NCBI GenBank assembly: GCA_021784975.1
Contig: JAJYGU010000356.1
Location: 1 to 11,676, forward strand
Length of the DNA: 11,676 nucleotides
Direction: 5' to 3'
Source of the DNA: Planctomycetota bacterium
Lineage (GTDB): Bacteria; Planctomycetota; Planctomycetia; Pirellulales; Thermoguttaceae
Shown here: piece by piece, positions 5,760 through 11,676 of the stretch
How the letters are laid out: each line of letters starts with the position of its first letter
How positions within the stretch are numbered: the first letter of the stretch is position 1
The notes under the pieces: generated by a model
The model's input: only the letters and a program-made list of their open reading frames with translations
Databases searched by the model: none
What the model was told of the DNA's origin: nothing
Position numbers and translations under genes: made by a program

Positions 5760-8222
5760 CTACTCGTCCCCGAAGACCTCCGTCGCCTCTTCCTTGGTGA
5801 TCGGCGACTGCATCTCGTCGGTCTGAAGCTGGAAGCGAGTGCGGAGGTCGCCGGCCTTGAGGGCTTTGACACGGATGCGATAGGTGGTTTCGGCCTTGGC
5901 CGCCAGCCGTGTCAGCCCGTCGAAGATCACGCGACCGCTGCCGTCGGCGGTCGCCCGGGTGGGCCCACCGGCACCGGCCGGCTCCAACTGCGGCGGCAGC
6001 TCCACCGCCAACCGCACGTTGTTGGAGGCCTTGGAGCCCGTATTGGCCACATGGACCTCGTAGGTGGTCGTGCTGCCGACTTGGATCGGGTTGGTTGATG
6101 TGTTGACATGGAAGAGCACGGCGGCAATGCCCTCCACAGTGATCGGCTGCTCCTTTTCCACCTTCAGTCCTTTTTGAGCGGTGCCGCGAAGCTTGATTTC
6201 CTGTGGGCCAGCCTCCACGGGCAGGGTGACCAACTGGACGCTCCCCTCCTCATTGGCGGGCAGCTCTTCCAACCGCCAGCGAACGCTACGGGTGGCGTTG
6301 TCGTAGGAGCCGGCGTTGTTGGCGTTGACGAACTTCAAGCCGGCCGGCAAATAGGCCACCAACTCGATCTGCTTGGCCGCTGCCGTGCCGGGATTCTTGA
6401 CCGAGAACTGGTAAATCGCCTCGCGATCCAGGAAACGCCTCTTGGGACCCTCCATGGCCACGTCGAGAGCGGGCGCGACAACTTCGATATTGCGTTTGTC
6501 TTCCGCCCGCAAGTTGCCGTCGCCGCGCACGACCAGAAGGTTGTGGATGGAGCCCGGCCGGCTGGCCGTCAGGGGCAGATCAACCTTGCGGCTCTCGCCC
6601 GGTTTTAGCGTGCCGATTTCGTATTCAAGGTCATTACCGGCCGGGTGGCGCAGGCCGTTGGGAATCCGCTCCTCGACCACCACCCCGGTGGCTGCGCCGC
6701 TGCCGGGGTTGGAAACAACCAACGAAAGGGTCAGTTGCTCCCCAATCATGACTTTTTGGGCGGCGGCGACCTGAAGGGCCAACTGCGGTCGGGTGGCCAA
6801 GCAGCGGAACGAAGCATCGGCACCGAAGTGTACGGTGGCCACGCTGCCGATCTCACCCTCGGCAATCGGCATCACCTGCATTTCCACCGCAGTTTCTTGG
6901 CCGGGGCGGACGGCGCCCAGACGCCATACCAACTCGCCGCGCTGGTTGGCCGACGCCCGCGGCGTAGTGCTCATCAGCTTGGTTCCTTTGGGAACCTGAT
7001 CGTGGACCTCCACATCACTGGCCGAGACCTGACCCACGTTACGCACGGTCAGACGGAAGACCGCCGGCTTGCCGACCTGAATTTCCCTGGGAGCGGTTTT
7101 CTGGATGGTGAGCTGCGGACTCTGGATGCCTTCCAATTGTTTCCCGCCTGGTTGTCCGGTGCCCTCGGCGTCGGCGGCTGGCTCCATCGTCGGACCGCCG
7201 TCCGTCGCCGGCAGTTCGACCCGATCTCTTTCAATCTCGGCCAGCCGCGACGGCCGCGAGCTGTTGGCCGGCAGAGCGAACGGATCGGCCCTGAACGGCG
7301 CGGGCTCTTGAATCGTCTTGGACGAAGTCGCCCGCGAACCGGAGGGCGAAGCAATCAAGCTGGTCGAGAAGGCGCCGGCGCCGGCGGGCAGCGCCGCCGC
7401 CAATCGGCTGCTGCCGGATGCGGCAGACTGCAAGGGGGCGGCGGGTTGATACTGAGATGACGCCGTAGGCTGCAATTGAGATAACGCGTGGAGTTCGTTG
7501 CCCGCAGGCTGGCTGCCCGCCGTGGCGTTTGCCGGGGGAGGCCTAACCGGCTGCACTGCGGCCACTTGTACGACGGCTGCGGGCTCGCGCGACTGGACCA
7601 CGGCCAGCCGTCTCGCCTCCGGCAGGTCACGCGGCAATTCGACCGGCATGTAGCCGGGCTGGGTGGCACCCAGGCCGGTTCGGGCCACGGTGGACGGCAC
7701 GGCCGCCGACGGCTCCCCAGGCCGCAAAGGATTACCCGCGCTCCCCGCGGCGAGTTGTGCGGGCGACGAGGGCCGTCCGCGCAGGGCGTTGTCTGGAGTC
7801 GCCGGGGCGTGGTCGGGAGGCGGCGGGGTAACTGATGGTGCGGGACGCAGCGGCGAGGAAAGGCCCACGGCCGCCGCGTCAGGAATCGTGGTTCCTGGGT
7901 AGGGGGATGAGGGAGAAAGACCGCTGCCACCATGGACTCGAGAGCGGAACGGATCTGCCGGTGGCGGCTGTGCAGGATTCCGGATCGCCGGAGACGCCGC
8001 CGGCCCCGCCGGTGCATTGCAGGGAGATTTGGCGGCCGGCGCAGCGGAAGCGGTTGTCGAGACAGGCGGAGGTTGGGCAGCATCGGGCGGGCCCTGGTTC
8101 TGGCTAAGCGCCCCGGCATCATTGGCGGCGGTGGCTCCGTTACGCTGCGCATGCGCCAAGGCAATCCAACTCAACACCACGACCATCACCAACGCACCGA
8201 CGCGAGGCAAGAGAACTCTCAT
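5760..8222 (-). CDS. Exported DUF11-repeat protein with long Pro/Ala-rich linker
   Basis: An 820-residue predicted cell-surface or extracellular protein. I chose ATG 8222 because MRVLLPRVGALVMVVVLSWI with AHA (residues 23-25) is a clear signal peptide and GGTGAT lies just upstream. The open frame continues to 8348, but that start would bury the signal. Residues about 28-365 are Pro/Ala/Ser-rich and probably disordered, with ADPF motifs near 89-92 and 312-315. Residues 369-815 contain four Ig-like DUF11/CARDB-type repeats, seen in recurring phrases: FRLTVRNVGQVSASDVEVHD, LSLVVSNPGSGAATGVVVEE, YQFSVKNPGTAAAKQIELVA and YEVHVANTGSKASNNVRLAV. Each is followed by a GLxxLxPG-like turn. The end, PITKEEATEVFGDE, resembles a conserved tail I associate with planctomycete DUF11 proteins. 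A structural or adhesive role is inferred; there is no enzyme domain. Its stop lies 3 nt from the end of the convergent exonuclease gene. Confidence 0.87.
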   Translation of the reverse strand: MRVLLPRVGALVMVVVLSWIALAHAQRNGATAANDAGALSQNQGPPDAAQPPPVSTTASAAPAAKSPCNAPAGPAASPAIRNPAQPPPADPFRSRVHGGSGLSPSSPYPGTTIPDAAAVGLSSPLRPAPSVTPPPPDHAPATPDNALRGRPSSPAQLAAGSAGNPLRPGEPSAAVPSTVARTGLGATQPGYMPVELPRDLPEARRLAVVQSREPAAVVQVAAVQPVRPPPANATAGSQPAGNELHALSQLQPTASSQYQPAAPLQSAASGSSRLAAALPAGAGAFSTSLIASPSGSRATSSKTIQEPAPFRADPFALPANSSRPSRLAEIERDRVELPATDGGPTMEPAADAEGTGQPGGKQLEGIQSPQLTIQKTAPREIQVGKPAVFRLTVRNVGQVSASDVEVHDQVPKGTKLMSTTPRASANQRGELVWRLGAVRPGQETAVEMQVMPIAEGEIGSVATVHFGADASFRCLATRPQLALQVAAAQKVMIGEQLTLSLVVSNPGSGAATGVVVEERIPNGLRHPAGNDLEYEIGTLKPGESRKVDLPLTASRPGSIHNLLVVRGDGNLRAEDKRNIEVVAPALDVAMEGPKRRFLDREAIYQFSVKNPGTAAAKQIELVAYLPAGLKFVNANNAGSYDNATRSVRWRLEELPANEEGSVQLVTLPVEAGPQEIKLRGTAQKGLKVEKEQPITVEGIAAVLFHVNTSTNPIQVGSTTTYEVHVANTGSKASNNVRLAVELPPQLEPAGAGGPTRATADGSGRVIFDGLTRLAAKAETTYRIRVKALKAGDLRTRFQLQTDEMQSPITKEEATEVFGDE

Positions 8223-8231
8223 ACCATCACC

Positions 8232-8246
8232 CCCACTGATAGTGGG
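8232..8246 (-). promoter_or_regulatory. Hairpin abutting the ribosome binding site of the DUF11 gene
   Basis: Read on the minus strand, CCCACT, loop ATC, AGTGGG forms a perfect 6-bp stem that ends 9 nt before the ATG at 8222. The likely Shine-Dalgarno stretch GGTGAT begins at the base right after the stem. The hairpin could present the binding site or partly restrict access to it. This is structural inference only. Confidence 0.35.
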
Positions 8247-8368
8247 ATGCTCACCGAGGGAACGCAAAAATCCACTCCAGCGACCGACAAGCAGGCGGGT
8301 TCGTACCAGAAAACGGCCTTCAAGGGAAGGGCAGTTGGCACGAAACAATGCTAGCTATGGTGGCAGTC

Positions 8369-8420
8369 GGGGGTGCGGGGTGCGGGGCTGGACCGTGGAA
8401 GTGGGACCGTGGGGCGTGGG
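8369..8420 (+). repeat. G-run cluster with short direct repeats
   Basis: Six runs of three to five G fall within 52 nt: 8369-8373, 8377-8380, 8384-8387, 8403-8405, 8411-8414 and 8418-8420. Loops are 3, 3, 15, 5 and 3 nt. The repeats TGCGGGG (twice) and GGACCGTGG (twice) build the tract. It could form a G-quadruplex with one long loop, and it lies between two divergent genes. Confidence 0.5.
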
Positions 8421-8543
8421 CAACAGGCCATACTGGGCTGATTCGATCCCATCGGCTATGTTAATTATGTTTGCCGTCTTCGGCACCCGACCATTTAGCG
8501 GCCGACGGCACGTCGGCTCGGGAACCGCTCCGCCGGACACGCC

Positions 8544-9602
8544 ATGCTGTTTTCCCCACGCATCTCTTCCAAAGCACTGGGTCAGCTCTGCCATCGGTTG
8601 AGCATGGCCCTGGAAGCGGGAATCGACTTGCGGACCGTCTTGGCACGTGAGGCCGAACGGGCCTACGGCGGGCTGCACCGCCATCTGCTGCAAGTCCGCG
8701 ACGACATCGACCACGGCGAGACTCTCTCTGCGGCCCTGTCGGCCTGCGGCGGCTACTTTCCCCTGTTAGTGTGCGAACTGGTTCGGGTGGGCGAGGAGAG
8801 CGGGCACGTGGATGCCATCTTCGCGCAACTGGCCGAGCACTACCAGGGACAAGTCGCCCTACGCCGCCAGTTCCTCCGCACCATCAGCGGGCCGCTCATC
8901 CAACTCACACTGGCCGTGCTGGTAATCGGCGGCCTGATATGGTTCATGGGAATCCTTCGTGAATTGACCGGCAACCGAACCCTTGATATCCTCGGCTTTG
9001 GCCTGGTCGGCAACCCGGGACTGCTGATCTATACCGCGATCGTGGGAGGCGCGGTGGCCCTGCTGGCCTTGGTCATCCGCGCCACGAGCCGGGGCGCCTT
9101 GTGGATGCGGCCGGTTCAATATCTGGTGATGAAGTTGCCCGGTGTGGGCGAGCCGGTGCGCACGCTAGCGCTGGCACGGATGGCCTGGTCGCTCCACTTG
9201 ACGATGGATGCCGGCATGAACCTCCGCCGATCACTGGAGCTCAGCCTCCGTAGCACGCAAAACGCCTGCTTCATCGACCAGGTGCCGGCCATCGACGCCG
9301 CCATCCTCCGCGGCAGCACGCTGCACGAGGCCTTCCGCGATGCCGGCGGCTATCCGCCCGAGTTCCTCGACTCGCTGGCGGTGGCCGAAGAGAGCGGCAA
9401 GCTGGTGGAAACCATGGCCATCCTGTCGCGCCAGTATCGCGAGCGGGCTGCCATGGCCATTTCCGTCTTGACCACCATCGCGGGCTGGATTGTGTGGGCG
9501 ACCATCGCCGCCCTGATTATTATGATGATCTTTCGCGTCTTCAGCTTCTACGTCAACATGCTCAACAGCGCGATCAACGCAACCAACAAGGGACGTTTGT
9601 GA
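8544..9602 (+). CDS. Type II secretion / type IV pilus platform protein, GspF/PilC family
   Basis: A 352-residue inner-membrane protein. GspF/PilC proteins form the platform that links the assembly ATPase to the growing pseudopilus or pilus. Two T2SSF domains are visible. The first (about 13-135) has LSMALEAGIDLRTVLA and the turn VGEESGHVDAIF (82-93). The second (about 203-330) has LHLTMDAGMNLRRSLELS and VAEESGKLVETMA (280-292). Both carry the family's repeated EESG. Membrane segments lie near 117-138, 160-180 and 309-335. It is shorter than the usual 400 or so residues because it lacks the N-terminal extension of GspF. The ATG has only a weak upstream GGA. No GspE ATPase, pseudopilin or secretin gene is in the window. 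It forms an apparent operon with the epimerase, 3 nt downstream. Confidence 0.88.
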   Translation: MLFSPRISSKALGQLCHRLSMALEAGIDLRTVLAREAERAYGGLHRHLLQVRDDIDHGETLSAALSACGGYFPLLVCELVRVGEESGHVDAIFAQLAEHYQGQVALRRQFLRTISGPLIQLTLAVLVIGGLIWFMGILRELTGNRTLDILGFGLVGNPGLLIYTAIVGGAVALLALVIRATSRGALWMRPVQYLVMKLPGVGEPVRTLALARMAWSLHLTMDAGMNLRRSLELSLRSTQNACFIDQVPAIDAAILRGSTLHEAFRDAGGYPPEFLDSLAVAEESGKLVETMAILSRQYRERAAMAISVLTTIAGWIVWATIAALIIMMIFRVFSFYVNMLNSAINATNKGRL

Positions 9603-9605
9603 ACC

Positions 9606-10577
9606 ATGCCTGCACGACTATTTCTCGTCACCGGCGGGGCCGGCTTCATCGGCTCACATATCACCGAGGCTCTGATTGAGCGCGGCGATCGCGTCCGCGT
9701 TCTCGACAACCTCAGCACCGGCCACCCGGCGAACATGAACTCCTTTCGCCAGCAGATTGAATTCGTCCAGGGCGATATCACTGACGCCGCCGTGGCAGCC
9801 AAGGCGGTGGCGGGGGTAGAGTGCGTCTTTCACGAGGCGGCGTTGGCCTCCGTGCCGCTTAGCCTGGAGCGACCGCTGGAGAGTCACGCCGCCGGCGCCA
9901 CCGGTACAGTGACGCTGTTGGACGCCGCCCGTCGTGCAGGCGTGCGGCGGGTGGTCTACGCCGCCTCCAGCGCGGCCTACGGCAACCAGCCCACCTCCAG
10001 CAAGCGGGAGAGCGATCTGCCCGCGCCCTTGTCGCCCTACGCGGCCGCCAAACTGGCCGGCGAGCTATACTGCCAGGCCTTCTCTGCCAGCTTCGGACTG
10101 GAGACCGTGGCCATCCGCTACTTCAACGTCTTCGGGCCCCGTCAGGATCCACAGAGCCCATATTCGGCGGTCATTCCACTTTTCATCACCGCCCTATTGG
10201 CCGGGCGACCGCCGGTGATCTATGGCGACGGTCGGCAGTCGCGAGACTTTTCCTTCGTGGGCAACGTGGTGCATGCCAATCTCTTGGCCGCCGATGCTCC
10301 GGCGGTCGCCGGCCGGACCATTAACGCCGCTGACGGGCGCTCGGTCGACTTGCTCACCCTGCTGGAAACCATCAACCGCTTATTGGGCACGAACATCCGG
10401 CCGAAGTTCGCCCCGCCGCGGCCCGGCGACGTTCGCGACAGCCAAGCCGACATTACGCTGGCTCGCAGCCTGCTGGGCTACGAGCCGCAGGTCCACTTCG
10501 AAGAAGGCCTGCGGCGATCGATCGACTACTATCGCGCGTGTGCCACCGGCTCGGCTGGAGCCGCGAAGCGGCGGTAG
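9606..10577 (+). CDS. NAD-dependent nucleotide-sugar epimerase (UDP-hexose 4-epimerase type)
   Basis: A 323-residue extended short-chain dehydrogenase/reductase that probably interconverts UDP-sugars at C4 for surface polysaccharide synthesis in the cytoplasm. The Rossmann motif GGAGFIG is at 10-16, with D34-N35 (VLDNLSTG) binding the NAD ribose. The catalytic Ser is in YAASSAAYG (S122) and YAAAK supplies Y145 and K149. Substrate-side motifs are RYFNVFGPRQDPQSPYSAVI (171-190), IYGDG (205-209) and RDFSFVGNVV (213-222). These are shared by GalE, UDP-GlcNAc 4-epimerases and related enzymes, so the exact sugar is uncertain. The start ATG is 3 nt after the gspF-like stop. The last residues (AAKRR and stop) are encoded by a palindromic repeat unit that recurs downstream, so the extreme C-terminus is probably recent and dispensable. 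Confidence 0.9.
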   Translation: MPARLFLVTGGAGFIGSHITEALIERGDRVRVLDNLSTGHPANMNSFRQQIEFVQGDITDAAVAAKAVAGVECVFHEAALASVPLSLERPLESHAAGATGTVTLLDAARRAGVRRVVYAASSAAYGNQPTSSKRESDLPAPLSPYAAAKLAGELYCQAFSASFGLETVAIRYFNVFGPRQDPQSPYSAVIPLFITALLAGRPPVIYGDGRQSRDFSFVGNVVHANLLAADAPAVAGRTINAADGRSVDLLTLLETINRLLGTNIRPKFAPPRPGDVRDSQADITLARSLLGYEPQVHFEEGLRRSIDYYRACATGSAGAAKRR

Positions 10578-10581
10578 TCAC

Positions 10582-10606
10582 TAGCCAGGGGCGCAAGCCC
10601 CTGGGA
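10582..10606 (+). repeat. Palindromic repeat B, copy 1
   Basis: TAGCCAGGGGC, GCAA, GCCCCTGGGA. The 8-bp stem has a GNRA-type loop if transcribed. Copy 2 at 10694-10718 is the same 25-bp unit in the opposite orientation; only two loop bases differ. Confidence 0.8.
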
Positions 10607-10693
10607 GGCGAACACGCACCTCGTTTGAAGCCGCAAAGTGGCGACACAGGCTAGTGCCGCCCCGTTGGGGCTCCGCTATGTAACGCTCCCTGA

Positions 10694-10718
10694 TCCCAGG
10701 GGCTCACGCCCCTGGCTA
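10694..10718 (-). repeat. Palindromic repeat B, copy 2 (inverted)
   Basis: On the minus strand it reads TAGCCAGGGGC, GTGA, GCCCCTGGGA, matching copy 1 at 10582-10606 except for two loop bases. The flanks kept outside the palindrome (TA before, GA after) show the two are copies and not chance hairpins. Confidence 0.8.
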
Positions 10719-10830
10719 ATGGCTGACGCCCCTTCGGGGCTGCGTGTCCGGCCGGCAGCAATGCGCACAGCCTCCACCGCGAGACACACCTTTTTCGCTA
10801 TCCCTGTGAGGCACCGTGAGCCATCCCGAC

Positions 10831-11499
10831 CTAAGCCGGCGGGCAGCCCGTCGGCTGGCGGAGGTGGGACTTGAGTTGAAACTCGGCTACCGCGTGCAGC
10901 AGGCGCTGTTGTTCGACGGGCTTGGTCAGGTACTCGTCGCAGCCGGCTTCCAGACACCTCTGCCGGTCCTGGCTCAGGGCGTGAGCGGTCAGGGCAATGA
11001 TTGGCCCGGCGTAGCCCATCGAGCGGAGCCGCCGGGTGGCGGTGTAACCGTCGAGGACCGGCATTTGCATGTCCATCAGCACCACACCGAACGGGGCGAG
11101 GCGGCCGGGTCGATCGGGGCTGATGGCCGCTTCGTCATTGAGAATCTGGTCGATTGCCTCCTGTCCATTCTCGGCCACCGCTACTTCAGCCCCGGCCTTC
11201 CGCAGGATGTAGGCGATCAATCGCTGATTGTCCGGGCCGTCTTCCACCAGCAAAACCCGGCCGGAGATTCGCGGCGAGGCCTCCGACGAGGCCATCGGCC
11301 AATCATAGCGATGGATCACCGCCTCGTTCGGATCGGCCAGCATGCGCACCGCATCCAGCGGTCCGGGGTCGATGGTGACGCGAACGGTCGTACCCTTGCC
11401 CGGCTGGCTCTCGACCGTGATGGTCCCGCCCAAGAGCGCGGCCAGACGCTTGGTGATGGCCAAACCGAGCTTGGGGCCTTGAAGTCGTGCTTTGGCCAT
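10831..11499 (-). CDS. Receiver-domain protein on a truncated hybrid histidine kinase fragment (possible pseudogene)
   Basis: A 222-residue protein from ATG 11499, with GGGGAT just upstream. A TTG at 11517 would add six residues but lacks a binding site. Residues 1-44 are the end of a histidine-kinase ATPase domain (LGLAITKRLAALLGG, then SQPGKGTTVRVTID). The following DPGPLDAVRML linker is one I associate with planctomycete hybrid kinases. Residues about 82-203 are a complete receiver: acidic pair E86-D87 in LLVEDGPDNQ, phosphoacceptor D143 in VLMDMQMP, T171 in ALTAHA and K193 in LTKP. The dimerisation, N-box and G1 parts are missing. Kinase-like sequence continues in frame upstream of the start (QQLTRLFDP) until a TAG at 11563-11565. 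The G2 box GGTGLGL has become QGPKLGL. It could still work as a response regulator without an output domain. Confidence 0.7.
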   Translation of the reverse strand: MAKARLQGPKLGLAITKRLAALLGGTITVESQPGKGTTVRVTIDPGPLDAVRMLADPNEAVIHRYDWPMASSEASPRISGRVLLVEDGPDNQRLIAYILRKAGAEVAVAENGQEAIDQILNDEAAISPDRPGRLAPFGVVLMDMQMPVLDGYTATRRLRSMGYAGPIIALTAHALSQDRQRCLEAGCDEYLTKPVEQQRLLHAVAEFQLKSHLRQPTGCPPA

Positions 11500-11676
11500 C
11501 GTGTCATCCCCGGCCAACGGATCGAAGAGGCGGGTGAGCTGTTGGCTGGCACCGCTTTGAAGCTAGCATTTCGTGTTTGCCGGGGCATTACGTTGAGCAA
11601 TAAGTCGTTGAGTGGAAACATGCTTCTCACGAAGACCGCCAGTGCGTTTTGGTGGGGGAAACCTGGAACCGCGCCG
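11500..11676. other. Right-edge region: kinase relic and non-coding sequence
   Basis: The minus strand from 11562 to 11500 keeps recognisable kinase residues (ASQQLTRLFDPLAG) in frame with the receiver gene, behind the TAG stop. Beyond that none of the three minus frames resembles a kinase. On the plus strand CGTTGAG occurs twice (11591-11597 and 11606-11612, period 15), a possible regulator site upstream of the receiver gene. Confidence 0.4.

Larger units (their letters stand above)
8223..8543. other. 321-bp divergent intergenic region between DUF11 and gspF-like genes
   Basis: It contains a hairpin next to the DUF11 start, a G-run cluster, an AT-rich patch (8457-8472) and two small hairpins before the gspF-like start: GCCG/CGGC at 8473-8484 and GCCGAC/GTCGGC at 8501-8517. 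A weak plus-strand promoter could be TTCGAT (8442-8447), 18 bp, TATGTT (8466-8471). I could not find a convincing minus-strand promoter. No gene is supported here. Confidence 0.45.
10560..10740. repeat. Cluster of six short GC-rich palindromes (REP-like)
   Basis: Six small hairpins fall in 181 bp. A: GCCGC/GCGGC, loop GAA, 10560-10572. B: CCAGGGGC/GCCCCTGG, loop GCAA, 10585-10604. C: GCCGC/GTGGC, loop AAA, 10630-10642, a relative of A. D: GCCCC/GGGGC, loop GTT, 10659-10671. E: the B palindrome, loop TCAC, 10696-10715. F: GCCCC/GGGGC, loop TTC, 10728-10740, a relative of D. In addition CACTAGCC (10579-10586) and GGCTAGTG (10649-10656) are perfect inverted copies. They occupy the spacer between the epimerase and the receiver gene; 10741-10830 shows nothing more. 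Such palindromes may act as transcription ends or as REP-type mobile repeats. Confidence 0.75.

Noticed and set aside
6645..7460. 271-residue plus-strand frame within the DUF11 gene
   Set aside because: Shadow of the minus-strand gene; no recognisable domain and irregular composition.
8223..8348. N-terminal extension of the DUF11 protein to 8348
   Set aside because: It would bury a well-formed signal peptide starting at 8222.
10560..10740. CRISPR array
   Set aside because: Repeat units are short palindromes of three different kinds in mixed orientation with irregular spacing; no constant repeat-spacer pattern.
11620..11676. Possible plus-strand gene start (MLLTKTASAFWWGKPG) running off the edge
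   Set aside because: Only 19 codons, weak ribosome binding site and no recognisable sequence; cannot be supported from this window.
11566..11676. Single frameshift that would restore the full kinase
   Set aside because: None of the three minus frames beyond the stop gives kinase-like sequence, so a single base error inside the window does not explain the truncation; an error exactly at the boundary cannot be excluded.

Overview
The window is about 11.7 kb of GC-rich bacterial DNA. It looks like a planctomycete, probably a Pirellulales-type genome. This is inferred from the mix of genes: a secreted protein with four DUF11-type repeats behind a long proline/alanine-rich linker, a secreted TPR protein with a low-complexity tail, a Gly/Cys-rich small secreted protein, a receiver protein carrying the kinase-to-receiver linker I associate with planctomycete hybrid kinases, and short GC palindromes scattered after genes. 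No mobile element, tRNA, rRNA or CRISPR array is visible.

Layout. (1) 1-1435, minus: a multi-pass GT-C-type glycosyltransferase that runs off the left edge. (2) 1436-1939: non-coding, with a candidate promoter and a foldable leader. (3) 1940-2371, plus: a small exported protein with 14 cysteines, followed by a strong hairpin terminator. (4) 2700-3668, plus: an exported TPR protein with its own candidate promoter. (5) 3907-5756, plus: a two-gene unit. The first gene is a xylose-isomerase-like TIM barrel that seems to have lost most of its metal ligands. The second is a beta-CASP metallo-beta-lactamase exonuclease with a TTG start 2 nt after the first gene's stop. (6) 5760-8222, minus: the DUF11-repeat surface protein, converging tail to tail on the exonuclease gene with 3 nt between them. 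(7) 8223-8543: a divergent intergenic region with a G-run cluster. (8) 8544-10577, plus: a second two-gene unit, a GspF/PilC-family inner-membrane protein and a nucleotide-sugar 4-epimerase, 3 nt apart. (9) 10560-10740: a cluster of six short palindromes, the first of which forms the end of the epimerase gene. (10) 10831-11499, minus: an intact receiver domain on a decayed kinase ATPase fragment.

How the genes fit together. Cell-envelope functions dominate: a lipid-linked-sugar type glycosyltransferase, three exported proteins, a type II secretion/pilus platform protein and a sugar-nucleotide epimerase. They do not form one obvious pathway. I see no complete defence, secretion or biosynthetic system. 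The points most worth a second look are the cysteine ladder protein with its structured leader, the TIM barrel with missing ligands coupled to a DNA exonuclease, the palindromic repeat that has become the C-terminus of the epimerase, and the receiver left on a truncated hybrid kinase.
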